Shown here: piece by piece, positions 45,996-60,853 of the stretch
How the letters are laid out: each line of letters begins with the position of its first letter
How positions within the stretch are numbered: position 1 is the first letter of the stretch
Assembly: GCA_001552515.1 (NCBI GenBank)
Contig: BCRI01000015.1
Span: forward strand, 1 to 64,000
Origin: Sphaerimonospora mesophila NBRC 14179 = JCM 3151
GTDB lineage: Bacteria; Actinomycetota; Actinomycetes; Streptosporangiales; Streptosporangiaceae
Direction: 5' to 3'
DNA length: 64,000 nt
The notes under the pieces: generated by a model
Told to the model about the DNA's origin: nothing
What the model saw: the letters and a program-made list of their open reading frames with translations, nothing else
Databases searched by the model: none
Program-made: the position numbers and the translations under genes

Positions 45996-47890
45996 GCCAC
46001 GACCTCCTCGTCGCTGTCGAAGGACTCGTCGACGACCTCGTCGAGCGCGTCGGCCCGCTCGGCCTCCTCGCGCTCGTAGGCGGTCACCAGCGCGCGGTAG
46101 CCCTCGCACCGCGCCAGCAGTTCGTCGTGCGGGCCGTGATCGACCACCGTGCCCTGCTCCAGGTAGACGACCTCGTCGGCCAGCGCGATCGTCGCCATCC
46201 GGTAGGCGACCACGACCACGGTCGACTCGGCGGACTCCTCCCGCAGCCCGTGCAGGATCCGCTTCTCCACCTGCGGGTCCACACTGGAGGTGGCGTCGTC
46301 CAGGATGAGCAGCCGGGGCTCACGTACGAGCGCGCGGGCCAGCGCGAGACGCTGCCGCTGGCCGCCGGAGAGCGAAGCGCCGCGCTCGCCGACGCGGGTG
46401 TCCAGCCCGGACCGCAGCGCGCTCACGAACCCCTCGGCCTGCGCCAGCCGCAGCGCCGCCCAGATCTTCTCGTCCGGCACGTCGAGGCCGAGCGTGACGT
46501 TGCCGCGCACGGTGTCGTCGAACAGGAACGTCTGCTGGAGGACCAGCGCCACCGCGCCGCTCACCCCGCCCTTGGCCACGTCGCGCAGGTCGGTCCCGTC
46601 GATCCTGACGACCCCGACGTCGGGGTCGATCAGACGGGCGAGAAGCTGCGTGAGCGTGGACTTGCCCGATCCGGTCGGGCCGACGACGGCGACCGTCCGG
46701 CCCGGTTCGACCCGGAAGGAGACGTCCCGCAGCACGGGCGCGCCGGGGTCGTAGCCGTACCGCACGTTCTCGGCCGTCACCCGTGCGGGGCCCGCGCCGT
46801 CGAGCGAGGCCGTGCCGTACGCCATGGAGCCGGTGGCGTCGAGCACGTCGCGCACCCGGCTCCAGCCGACGACGCTGCGCGGCAGCTCGGCCAGCACCCA
46901 GCCGAGCGCGCGGATCGGCCAGGCGAGCAGCGTGAAGAGGTAGGACACCTGGACCAGGTCGCCGGTCGCGAGGCTGCCCGACTCCAGGCGGGCCGCGCCG
47001 ACGAGCAGCACGGCGAGCACGCCGAGCGTGGGCAGCGCCTCCAGCAGCGGGTCGAACAGTCCGCGCACCCGCCCCACGGCGATGTTGGCGTCGCGCAGCT
47101 CGTCGGCCCGCGCCTGGAAGCGCGCGGCCTCGGCGTCCTCCCGGCCGAGCGTCTTGACCACCAGCGCCCCGTCGAAGCTCTCGTGCGCGACCTCGCTCAC
47201 CTCGGCCCTGAGCCGCTGCGCCCGCATCGCCAGCGGGGACAGCCTGCGCTGGTAGACCAGGTTGAGCAGGGCGATGGCCGGGAAGATCAGGAAACCGACG
47301 AGCGCGAGGACCGGGTCGACGAGCACGATCGCCACGGCGGCGGTCACGAGCATCACGATCACGCCGACGGCCATGGGCAGCGGGGCCAGCGGGCCCCAGG
47401 CCGCCTCGACGTCGGAGTTGGCGTTGGACAGGAGCTGCCCGGTGGGGTGCCGGTGGTGCCAGGCGAGCGGCAGCCGCAGGTACTGCCGGGTCACCTCGCG
47501 CCTGGACCGGGCCTGCATGCGGTACTGCATGACCCCGGCGAGGATGCGCCGTCCCATGACCCCGGCCGCCTTGAGCACGGCCACGCCGACGATGAACAGC
47601 GCGGCGAGAAGCAGCGCTCCCGTGGCCGCCTCTCCGCCGTCGCGGAACGCGGGCAGGACGGCGTGGTCGGTCGCCCAGCCCAGCGCCCACGAGGAGGCCA
47701 CGGTCATCCCGCCGTAGAGCGCGCTGGCGAGGACCGCGGCGGTGAACACTCCCGGCTCCGCCCTGACGGCCACCCCGATCACCCGAAAACCCTGGAGCAT
47801 GACAGAACGGGCCGGCGCTTTCGATTCTTCGGACTTTTCAGACTCTCTGGACTCTTCGGACTCCTTGGACTCCGTGGACTCCTTGGACAC
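45992..47890 (-). CDS. ABC exporter half-transporter, doubly degenerate ATPase site
   Basis: The 632-residue partner of the 44172 subunit. Walker A is GPTGSGKSTLTQ and the signature SLSGGQRQRLALARAL is canonical. Walker B ends LLILDDATSSVD, with Asp for the catalytic Glu, and the H-loop reads VVVVAYRMATI, with Tyr in place of the switch His. Its own site is therefore probably non-hydrolysing. The first 25 residues are a Ser/Glu/Lys repeat (KESTESKESEESRESEKSEE) from a tandem DNA repeat at about 47819-47885. The C-terminal tail is acidic. A GAGGAAA lies before the GTG. It is the first gene of the pair and divergent from the TIGR03085-like gene. Confidence 0.92.
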   Translation of the reverse strand: MSKESTESKESEESRESEKSEESKAPARSVMLQGFRVIGVAVRAEPGVFTAAVLASALYGGMTVASSWALGWATDHAVLPAFRDGGEAATGALLLAALFIVGVAVLKAAGVMGRRILAGVMQYRMQARSRREVTRQYLRLPLAWHHRHPTGQLLSNANSDVEAAWGPLAPLPMAVGVIVMLVTAAVAIVLVDPVLALVGFLIFPAIALLNLVYQRRLSPLAMRAQRLRAEVSEVAHESFDGALVVKTLGREDAEAARFQARADELRDANIAVGRVRGLFDPLLEALPTLGVLAVLLVGAARLESGSLATGDLVQVSYLFTLLAWPIRALGWVLAELPRSVVGWSRVRDVLDATGSMAYGTASLDGAGPARVTAENVRYGYDPGAPVLRDVSFRVEPGRTVAVVGPTGSGKSTLTQLLARLIDPDVGVVRIDGTDLRDVAKGGVSGAVALVLQQTFLFDDTVRGNVTLGLDVPDEKIWAALRLAQAEGFVSALRSGLDTRVGERGASLSGGQRQRLALARALVREPRLLILDDATSSVDPQVEKRILHGLREESAESTVVVVAYRMATIALADEVVYLEQGTVVDHGPHDELLARCEGYRALVTAYEREEAERADALDEVVDESFDSDEEVVA

Positions 47891-48061
47891 TCGGGGCGTT
47901 TCCTCTCAATCAGGGGAAAGGGCCGGGCGCTCCCGCATACGGCGGGAGGACATCGCACCCGCGGGTCGCGGTGCGCGGATCGGCCTCCGGCCGCGGACGG
48001 GCGCCGAGCCCTCGGTCCTAGACTCTCCCAATCGCCGCGATCAGCCGGTTATTCCGGCGGT

Positions 48062-48067
48062 TAGGCT
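48062..48067 (+). promoter_or_regulatory. Likely leaderless -10 box of the TIGR03085-like gene
   Basis: TAGGCT ends exactly six bases before the GTG at 48074, the same hexamer and spacing as at polA. No Shine-Dalgarno is visible. Confidence 0.5.
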
Positions 48068-48073
48068 GACCGT

Positions 48074-48706
48074 GTGAAACATGCCCGACAGGAGCGCGCA
48101 GCGCTCTGCGATCTGCTGGACCGGCTCGGCCCCGGCGCCCCCACGCTCTGCGAGGGCTGGGCCACCGAGGACCTCGCCGCCCACCTCGTGCTCCGCGAGC
48201 GGCGTCTCGACGCCGCCCCGGGCATCGCGATCCCGTTCCTGTCCGGTCACACCCGTGCGGTGCAGGAGCGGATCAAGACCCGCCACCCCTACCCCGAGCT
48301 CGTCGATCTGGTGCGGCAGGGCCCGCCGGCGTGGTCGCCGTACGGGCTCCCCGGCCTCGACGAGCTGGTCGGCACGGTGGAACTGTTCATCCATCATGAG
48401 GACGTCCGCCGGGCGCAGGCGGGATGGGCGCCGCGCACACTCCCCGCCGGTCTGCAGGACGTGCTGTGGCGGCGGCTGCGCACCATGGCCCGCCTGCTGC
48501 TGCGCCGGTCCCCCGTCGGCGTCGTGCTGCGCCGTACGAGCGGGGAGAAGACCGCGGGCAGGCGTGCTTCGCCCGTGGTGATCGTCAGCGGCGAGCCGGC
48601 CGAGCTCACGCTGTTCGCCTTCGGACGCGGGGAACAGGCGATGGTCGACTACTCCGGCGAGCCCTCGGCCGTCGACCGTCTGCGGCAGACCCGATTCGGG
48701 CTGTAA
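48074..48706 (+). CDS. TIGR03085-like protein (DinB/mycothiol-dependent fold)
   Basis: A 210-residue cytoplasmic protein of the actinobacterial TIGR03085 family, related to the mycothiol-dependent maleylpyruvate isomerase/DinB fold. ERAALCDLLDRLGPGAPTLCEGW and TEDLAAHLVLRERRLDAAPG form the first helices, with a conserved His in AAHLVLRE. ELVGTVELFIHHEDVRRAQ adds two more His that could bind a metal. The C-terminal part (SPVVIVSGEPAELTLFAFGR) resembles the SCP2-like lobe found in relatives. The biochemical role is unknown. It stands alone, divergent from the ABC exporter operon. Confidence 0.8.
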   Translation: MKHARQERAALCDLLDRLGPGAPTLCEGWATEDLAAHLVLRERRLDAAPGIAIPFLSGHTRAVQERIKTRHPYPELVDLVRQGPPAWSPYGLPGLDELVGTVELFIHHEDVRRAQAGWAPRTLPAGLQDVLWRRLRTMARLLLRRSPVGVVLRRTSGEKTAGRRASPVVIVSGEPAELTLFAFGRGEQAMVDYSGEPSAVDRLRQTRFGL

Positions 48707-48804
48707 CGGCTCACCCGACACAAACGCCCGGGTGGACGATTCAGCCACATCCTCTCGGCTCCATGGGGCAGCATGTGGTCAACGCATCACGGTTGGAGCC
48801 CCGA

Positions 48805-48969
48805 ATGAACGTCAAAAAAGTGCTGACCTATGTGGCCGTCGCCTTTGTGATCTTCTATCTGTTCACCCAACCGGCCAATGCCGCCGCCGCCGTGAAGGGC
48901 GTGTTCGGCGGCATCACCACGGGAGCCGAACGCCTCGGGGCGTTCTTCACATCCCTTGTCTCCGGTTGA
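48805..48969 (+). CDS. Small membrane/secreted protein, paralog 1
   Basis: A 54-residue protein: basic N-terminus (MNVKKVLTYV), one hydrophobic segment (AVAFVIFYLFTQPANAAAAV) and a C-terminal amphipathic stretch (GAERLGAFFTSLVSG). QPANAAAA could be a signal-peptidase site, which would leave a peptide of about 28 residues, or the protein may stay anchored. GGAG lies eight bases before the ATG. It is followed at 49063 by a paralog with about 60% identity. I do not recognise the family. Confidence 0.75.
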   Translation: MNVKKVLTYVAVAFVIFYLFTQPANAAAAVKGVFGGITTGAERLGAFFTSLVSG

Positions 48970-49062
48970 GGGGCGGTAGAGCCTCGTGTCCTTGCGGCTA
49001 GTTATGATCATTTCAGTCACCGGGTACAAACAGCCGGGAAACTGACTGCAGGAGGCTCCCCA

Positions 49063-49224
49063 ATGCAGGTCAAGAAGGTTCTTACGTACGCGGCCATCGC
49101 GTTCGTGGTCTTCTACCTCTACAACCAGCCGCACGCGGCCGCGGCCGCCGTGAAGGGCGTCTTCGAGACCGTCAACACCGGTGCGTCGCGATTGGCGACG
49201 TTCTTCACCTCGGTGTTGGGATGA
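49063..49224 (+). CDS. Small membrane/secreted protein, paralog 2
   Basis: A 53-residue paralog of the 48805 protein, with the same plan: MQVKKVLTYA, a hydrophobic segment AIAFVVFYLYNQPHAAAAAV, then KGVFETVNTGASRLATFFTS. The KKVLTY, QP, AAAAVKGVF and FFTS positions are shared, pointing to a tandem duplication under selection. GGAGG lies seven bases before the ATG. TATGAT at 49003-49008 in the 93-base gap may be a separate promoter, so the copies could be expressed differently. The function is unknown. Confidence 0.75.
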   Translation: MQVKKVLTYAAIAFVVFYLYNQPHAAAAAVKGVFETVNTGASRLATFFTSVLG

Positions 49225-49502
49225 TGCCGCCCGGCCCGCCGTTTTGACCCGGGGCGGACGCGGTGCTCGGCGCGCCCGTAATCGATGAAGACGCCGATCA
49301 TCGCCCGCCATATCGCCTCCGCGACATCGGGGGATGCTCGCCACCGGCGGCCCGCTCACGCGCGGCCGCCACCACGCACTCGACCCGGTCGGGTGCCCGG
49401 ACGGTCTGATCGTCCCCTCGGAACGGCCGCCCGGACCCGATGAGACGCCGGCGGAATCCCCGCCGGCACCGAGATCGGCCGAGCCATCCCTCCACTCCCC
49501 CA
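49225..49502. other. Intergenic gap, nothing recognised
   Basis: The 278 bases after the second small membrane protein have high GC and only short overlapping frames on both strands, none with a start signal or recognisable product. It leads into the repeat cluster. Confidence 0.4.
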
Positions 49503-49757
49503 CCCGTGATCTTGCGATTTCTCGCAGGATGGCCTTCTGACCTGCACGAATCGATTCCGTGATCTTGCAGATACCCGCAGCCATGGCGTCCGGCCTGCGG
49601 ATATGCGTTAGCCGATCTTGCACTCGATCGGAAAGTGCAAGATCGGCTAAGGCGTTTTCACCGCTCGGCGGGCAGACCTGCAAGAAACTGCAAGATCACA
49701 AACGCGAAGTGCCTGCTCTCAGTACCCGCGTGCGAGTTTTCGCAAGATCACGGGGTG
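49503..49757. repeat. Cluster of the TGCGA-TCGCA-AGATCACGG element with a large palindrome
   Basis: Copies lie at 49503-49528 and 49557-49580 (inverted), 49678-49699 and 49731-49753 (direct). The central pair of AAGATC-bearing arms is fused into a 17-base perfect inverted repeat at 49608-49624/49634-49650 with a nine-base loop. The last copy ends eight bases before the hisF stop. The full-length copies match those at 34.64-34.76 kb, especially in CGCAAGATCACGG. No coding frame fits. Confidence 0.85.
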
Positions 49758-49760
49758 GGG

Positions 49761-50531
49761 TCAGCGGACGGGGTGACCGGCAGCGCGCAGCGCGTCCTTG
49801 ACCTCTTGGATCTTGAGCTGGCCGAAATGGAACACCGAGGCGGCCAGCACCGCGTCGGCGCCGGCCTCGATGGCGGGCGGGAAGTCCGCCAGGCCGCCGG
49901 CGCCGCCCGAGGCGATCACCGGGACGGAGACCGCGGCGCGCACGGCCCGGATCATCTCCAGGTCGTACCCCGACTTCGTGCCGTCACCGTCCATCGAGTT
50001 GAGCAGGATCTCCCCCACGCCGAGCTCCTCGGCCCGCGCGGCCCACTCGACCGCGTCGATGCCCGTGCCCCGGCGGCCCCCGTGGGTCGTCACCTCGAAG
50101 CCGGACGGGGTGGGCGGCCCGTCGACGACCCTGCGGGCGTCCACGGACAGCACGATGCACTGGGCGCCGAACCGGCGGGACGCCTCGGTCAGCAGCTCGG
50201 GCCGGGCGATGGCGGCGGTGTTGATCCCGACCTTGTCCGCTCCGGCGCGCAGCAGCCGGTCCACGTCCTCGACCGAGCGCACGCCGCCGCCGACCGTCAG
50301 CGGGATGAAGACCTGCTCGGCCGTACGGCGTACCGCCTCCAGCGTGGTCTCCCGCTCGCCCGACGACGCGGTGATGTCCAGGAACGTCAGCTCGTCGGCC
50401 CCCTCGGCGTCGTAGCGCCGGGCCAGCTCGACCGGGTCGCCCGCGTCGCGGAGGTTCTCGAAGTTGACCCCCTTGACGACCCGGCCGCCGTCGACGTCGA
50501 GGCAGGGGATGACCCGTACCGCGACGGTCAT
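49761..50531 (-). CDS. hisF: Imidazole glycerol phosphate synthase cyclase subunit
   Basis: HisF uses ammonia from HisH to make imidazole glycerol phosphate and AICAR. The 256-residue barrel has [20 protein letters not shown] with the first catalytic Asp (in CLDVD), [30 protein letters not shown], and [12 protein letters not shown]. The second catalytic Asp is in [16 protein letters not shown], and [13 protein letters not shown] binds phosphate. The ATG overlaps the RidA stop (ATGA). It is the last gene of the his operon, abutting the repeat cluster. A longer frame from inside ridA is a shadow. Confidence 0.97.
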   Translation of the reverse strand: MTVAVRVIPCLDVDGGRVVKGVNFENLRDAGDPVELARRYDAEGADELTFLDITASSGERETTLEAVRRTAEQVFIPLTVGGGVRSVEDVDRLLRAGADKVGINTAAIARPELLTEASRRFGAQCIVLSVDARRVVDGPPTPSGFEVTTHGGRRGTGIDAVEWAARAEELGVGEILLNSMDGDGTKSGYDLEMIRAVRAAVSVPVIASGGAGGLADFPPAIEAGADAVLAASVFHFGQLKIQEVKDALRAAGHPVR

Positions 50532-50947
50532 CGCGTCTCCTCCCCCCGGTCGACCCGGTATGCCTCGACCTCGACCTCGACCAGCATCCGGGGGTCGACG
50601 AGCCCGGCGACCTGGACGCTCGTGCAGACGGGCCGCACCGAGCCGAACACCTGGCCATGTGCCCGTCCGACCGCGTCGAAGTCGGCGGCCTTGACCACGA
50701 AGAGCCGGGTGCGGACGACGTCCTCGACCGAGACGCCCGCCTTCTCGACCGCGTCCAGCGCGATGGAGATGGCGGTGAGCGTCTGGTTGAAGGCGTCGCC
50801 CACGTGCTGGACCTCGCCGCCGACCGTGGCGGTGCATCCGGACACCAGCACGTGCGGACCCGCGACGACCGCGCGGGCGTAGCCGTACCGGTCCTCCCAG
50901 GGACCGCCCGAGAAGATGCGGCCGTGCGCGTCGGTGTCGCCGGTCAT
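50528..50947 (-). CDS. RidA/YjgF-family protein
   Basis: A 139-residue RidA-family protein with a YjgF-type fold ([21 protein letters not shown], then [32 protein letters not shown]). The conserved Arg in VVRTRLFV lies near residue 83, and the C-terminal [13 protein letters not shown] has the family Glu. RidA enzymes hydrolyse reactive enamine/imine intermediates. Inside the his operon, with four-base overlaps to priA upstream and hisF downstream, it may protect the pathway or pyridoxal enzymes such as HisC. That role is inference from context. Confidence 0.88.
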   Translation of the reverse strand: MTGDTDAHGRIFSGGPWEDRYGYARAVVAGPHVLVSGCTATVGGEVQHVGDAFNQTLTAISIALDAVEKAGVSVEDVVRTRLFVVKAADFDAVGRAHGQVFGSVRPVCTSVQVAGLVDPRMLVEVEVEAYRVDRGEETR

Positions 50948-51669
50948 GACGCGCTCACCGCCGCCAGCGCCTCTTCCAGCGTGAACTCCTGGGCGTACAG
51001 CGCCTTGCCGACGATCGCGCCCTCGACGCCGTCCGGCACGAGCGAAGCCAGCGTGCGCAGGTCGTCCAGCGACGACACACCGCCGCTCGCGATCACCGGC
51101 CGGTCGGTCCTGGCGCAGACCTGCCGCAGCAGGTCGACATTGGGGCCGCGCAGCGTGCCGTCCTTGGTGACGTCGGTGACCACGTAGCGGGGGCAGCCGT
51201 CGGACTCCAGCCGGTCGAGCACCTCCCACAGGTCACCGCCCTCCTTCGTCCAGCCACGGGCTGCCAGTGTGGTCCCCCGGACGTCCAGCCCCACCGCGAC
51301 GCGGTCGCCGTACTCCGCGATGATCTTCGAGCACCAGGCCGGCTCCTCCAGCGCGGCCGTGCCGATGTTGACCCGGCGGCAGCCGGTGGCCAGCGCGGCG
51401 GTCAGCGACTCGTCGTCGCGGATGCCGCCGGACAGCTCGACGTTCACGTCCAGCCGCCCGATCACCGAGGCGAGCAGCTCACGGTTGTCGCCCCGGCCGA
51501 ACGCCGCGTCGAGGTCGACCAGATGGATCCACTCCGCGCCGGCCTCCTGCCAGGCGAGCGCGGCGGCCAGCGGATCCCCGTATGAGGTCTCCGTCCCCGC
51601 CTCCCCCTGCACCAAGCGGACGGCCTGGCCGTCCGCGACGTCCACGGCTGGGAGCAATACGAGCGACAT
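50944..51669 (-). CDS. priA: Bifunctional HisA/TrpF isomerase PriA
   Basis: A 241-residue barrel performing the ProFAR isomerase step of histidine synthesis. In actinobacteria the same protein (PriA) also isomerises phosphoribosylanthranilate for tryptophan. [21 protein letters not shown] carries the first catalytic Asp, then [47 protein letters not shown] and [15 protein letters not shown] with the second catalytic Asp. PriA rather than plain HisA is likely because the lineage lacks trpF and none lies near trpCBA. It is 99 bases after hisH and overlaps ridA. Confidence 0.93.
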   Translation of the reverse strand: MSLVLLPAVDVADGQAVRLVQGEAGTETSYGDPLAAALAWQEAGAEWIHLVDLDAAFGRGDNRELLASVIGRLDVNVELSGGIRDDESLTAALATGCRRVNIGTAALEEPAWCSKIIAEYGDRVAVGLDVRGTTLAARGWTKEGGDLWEVLDRLESDGCPRYVVTDVTKDGTLRGPNVDLLRQVCARTDRPVIASGGVSSLDDLRTLASLVPDGVEGAIVGKALYAQEFTLEEALAAVSAS

Positions 51670-51768
51670 TGGAACACGACCTCCGGTCAGGAACGATGGT
51701 GACGAGCACCGGGTTCGGCGGGACCCACGATTAGGACGGGTCCCACTCAGGACAGGTTCACAGCGTTC

Positions 51769-52401
51769 TCACAGCCTGTCCAGCCAGTTCGACAGCAGTA
51801 CGGCTCCCGCCTCGCCGGACTTCTCCGGATGGAACTGGGTGGCCATGAGCGGCCCGTTCTCCACGGCGGCCACGAACGGCGCGCCGTGCTCGGACCAGGC
51901 GACCAGGGGCTCGGCGAAGCCCGGGCCGGCCTCCAGCCGCCACTCCCGCACCCCGTAGGAGTGCACGAAGTAGAAGCGGGTGCCGGCGTCCAGGCCCCGG
52001 AACAGGACGCCACCGGTGGGCGCGGCGACCGTGTTCCAGCCCATGTGGGGCAGCACCGGGGCGTCGAGGCGCTCCACCACCCCGGGCCACTCGCCGCAGC
52101 CGGGGGTGTGGACGCCGTGCTCGACGCCCTTCTCGAACAGGATCTGCATGCCGACGCAGATGCCGAGCACGGGCCTGCCGCCGGCCAGGCGGCGGCCGAT
52201 GATCTGCTCGCCGCGCACCCGCCGGAGCCCCTCCATGCACGCCGAGAACGCGCCGACCCCCGGGACCACCAGGCCGTCGGCCTCGAGCGCGGCGTCGAAG
52301 TCGGCCGTCACCGTCACCTCGGCGCCGGCCCTGGCCAGCGCCCGCTCAGCGGAACGGAGGTTGCCCGAGCCGTAGTCGAGGACGACCACGCGGTTCCTCA
52401 C
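51769..52401 (-). CDS. hisH: Imidazole glycerol phosphate synthase glutaminase subunit
   Basis: HisH releases ammonia from glutamine for HisF. From the GTG at 52401, which overlaps the stop of the 50-codon gene upstream, it has 210 residues. [18 protein letters not shown] and [16 protein letters not shown] begin the class I glutaminase fold. The nucleophile Cys is in [13 protein letters not shown], and the His-Glu pair is in [13 protein letters not shown]. The usual PHMGWN motif is present. A GTG three codons upstream (52410) is also possible. It sits between the microprotein and priA in the his operon. Confidence 0.95.
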   Translation of the reverse strand: MRNRVVVLDYGSGNLRSAERALARAGAEVTVTADFDAALEADGLVVPGVGAFSACMEGLRRVRGEQIIGRRLAGGRPVLGICVGMQILFEKGVEHGVHTPGCGEWPGVVERLDAPVLPHMGWNTVAAPTGGVLFRGLDAGTRFYFVHSYGVREWRLEAGPGFAEPLVAWSEHGAPFVAAVENGPLMATQFHPEKSGEAGAVLLSNWLDRL

Positions 52402-52549
52402 TCCCACCACAGCACCCCCGCGGTGATCGCCAGCACGGCCCCGACGCCGGCCAGCACGGCCAGCGGCTTGATCCCCTGCCGCACCCCGGAGATGACCCCG
52501 CCGATCAGGAAGAGACCGACGAAGATCATCCCCACCGAGGCGAGGGTCA

Positions 52550-52550
<1 letters not shown>
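52398..52550 (-). CDS. 50-residue membrane protein inside the his operon
   Basis: A 50-codon gene whose ATG overlaps the hisB stop by one base (TGATG) and whose TGA overlaps the hisH GTG. The product is two hydrophobic segments: [20 protein letters not shown], then a Lys/Arg turn (RQGIKP), then [20 protein letters not shown]. Being coupled at both ends means it is translated whenever hisB is, so it is unlikely to be noise. I know no function. It may set translational coupling to hisH or act at the membrane. Confidence 0.8.
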
Positions 52551-56381
<3,831 letters not shown>

Positions 56382-56430
56382 GCGGTCGACATCGCACCAT
56401 CGAAAGCTCCGGCGGCAGGACGGGCGGTGA

Positions 56431-56544
56431 TGGTCTGTGCCCCCAGGGCGCGTCTGGTCCCGCTGGTATCGAGAGACCATTCCGTTGGCCGAGCGACGCT
56501 ACGCCGCATACCGCGCCGAGAAAGAACTGGAGAGCTACCGATGA
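56431..56544 (+). pseudogene. C-terminal remnant of a HigB/RelE-like toxin
   Basis: The 37 codons before the XRE gene encode VWSRWYRETIPLAERRYAAY, then RAEKELESYR and a stop. This resembles the C-terminus of phage-derived Gp49-like HigB toxins, and the stop overlaps the XRE ATG (ATGA), exactly the layout of a higBA operon. A stop codon at 56428-56430 cuts off the rest and nothing toxin-like precedes it, so the toxin is lost. The assignment rests on short similarity plus position. Confidence 0.55.
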
Positions 56545-56870
56545 GTCCTGCACGAAACTGGCGGGAGGTCAAGGCTGAGGCCCACCGGCTGCACCCGGAG
56601 ATAACGGACCCCGCACTGCGGGCCGCCGCCGATGCGCGTTTGAACGCTCGGGTCACTCACCATCGTCTGAAGGAACTGCGCCAGAGGCTGGGCAAGACCC
56701 AGGGCGAGATCGCCGCCGTGCTGGGGGTGTCCCAGTCGAGGATCTCCCAGATCGAAAATGGCGAGGTGCATGCCATGGAGCTGGAGACTTTGCGGTCATA
56801 CGTCGCCGCTCTGGGCGGTCATCTGGATGTGACCGCCGGTGTCGGTGCATGCACGATCAAGGTCGCCTGA
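56541..56870 (+). CDS. XRE-family HTH protein, orphan HigA-like antitoxin
   Basis: A 109-residue DNA-binding protein. After a helical N-terminus (NWREVKAEAHRLHPEITDPA), LKELRQRLGKTQGEIAAVLG and VSQSRISQIENGEVHAMELETLRSYVAALGG form the Cro/CI-type helix-turn-helix (about 44-92), ending in a short beta-like tail. The arrangement is that of HigA antitoxins encoded after HigB. The toxin partner survives only as a fragment, so this is likely a leftover repressor, which may still act on other promoters. Confidence 0.85.
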   Translation: MSPARNWREVKAEAHRLHPEITDPALRAAADARLNARVTHHRLKELRQRLGKTQGEIAAVLGVSQSRISQIENGEVHAMELETLRSYVAALGGHLDVTAGVGACTIKVA

Positions 56871-56919
56871 GCCCTTGGCCGGTGTGGCCGCCCGCACCGG
56901 CCGAGGTTTGATCACCTGC

Positions 56920-56986
56920 GACGAGCCGGTGGCGTACGATCCCGGCCTCGTACGCCAGACATGATGCTCGACAGGCCGCCGGTGAC
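56920..56986 (+). pseudogene. Decayed duplicate of the FitA-like antitoxin C-terminus
   Basis: From 56920 the sequence matches 55885-55920 of the antitoxin gene with three mismatches in 36 bases (shared core CGTACGATCCCG) and would encode DEPVAYDPGLVRQ before losing frame. The end (GCCGCCGGTGACG) again resembles the antitoxin/toxin junction. There is no start or RHH domain. It points to a past tandem second TA pair. Confidence 0.65.
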
Positions 56987-57009
56987 GACATCCCGGCGGT
57001 CCTCGAGGG

Positions 57010-60669
<3,660 letters not shown>

Positions 60670-60670
60670 C

Positions 60671-60762
60671 GGTCACCTCCCGGCTGTCGGGAGGCGCCCT
60701 TGACGATACGTCGCCCGGCCGAGCGTGGCGGGCCTCAGCCCGTTGCAGCGCCTCTCGACCGG
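60671..60762 (-). ncRNA. S-adenosylhomocysteine (SAH) riboswitch upstream of metH
   Basis: On the minus strand the P1 helix pairs GGTCGAG (60760-60754) with CTCGGCC (60723-60717). P2 is GGGC-TGAG-GCCC (60741-60730). The pseudoknot pairs AGGCGC (60753-60748) with GCGCCT (60697-60692). The GAGGCGCTGCAACGGGC-type core and GCTCGG match what I recall of the SAH riboswitch. CCTCCCG (60694-60688) can instead pair with CGGGAGG (60682-60676), which is the metH Shine-Dalgarno. CCT is shared with the pseudoknot, so SAH binding should free the ribosome site and switch translation on. Pairings are seen in the sequence; the ligand is inferred. Confidence 0.82.
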
Positions 60763-60840
60763 GATCTCCACGGTACCGAAAAGCCGCCGGAAAAATCTAC
60801 CGCCCCGGTGGGGAAGCCGATCACGGGAGGATCCGTGCCC

Positions 60841-60846
60841 TACGCT
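60841..60846 (+). promoter_or_regulatory. Likely leaderless -10 box of the ybaK-like gene
   Basis: TACGCT ends seven bases before the GTG at 60854, supporting that start and a leaderless transcript. Confidence 0.4.
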
Positions 60847-60853
60847 TCCAGAC

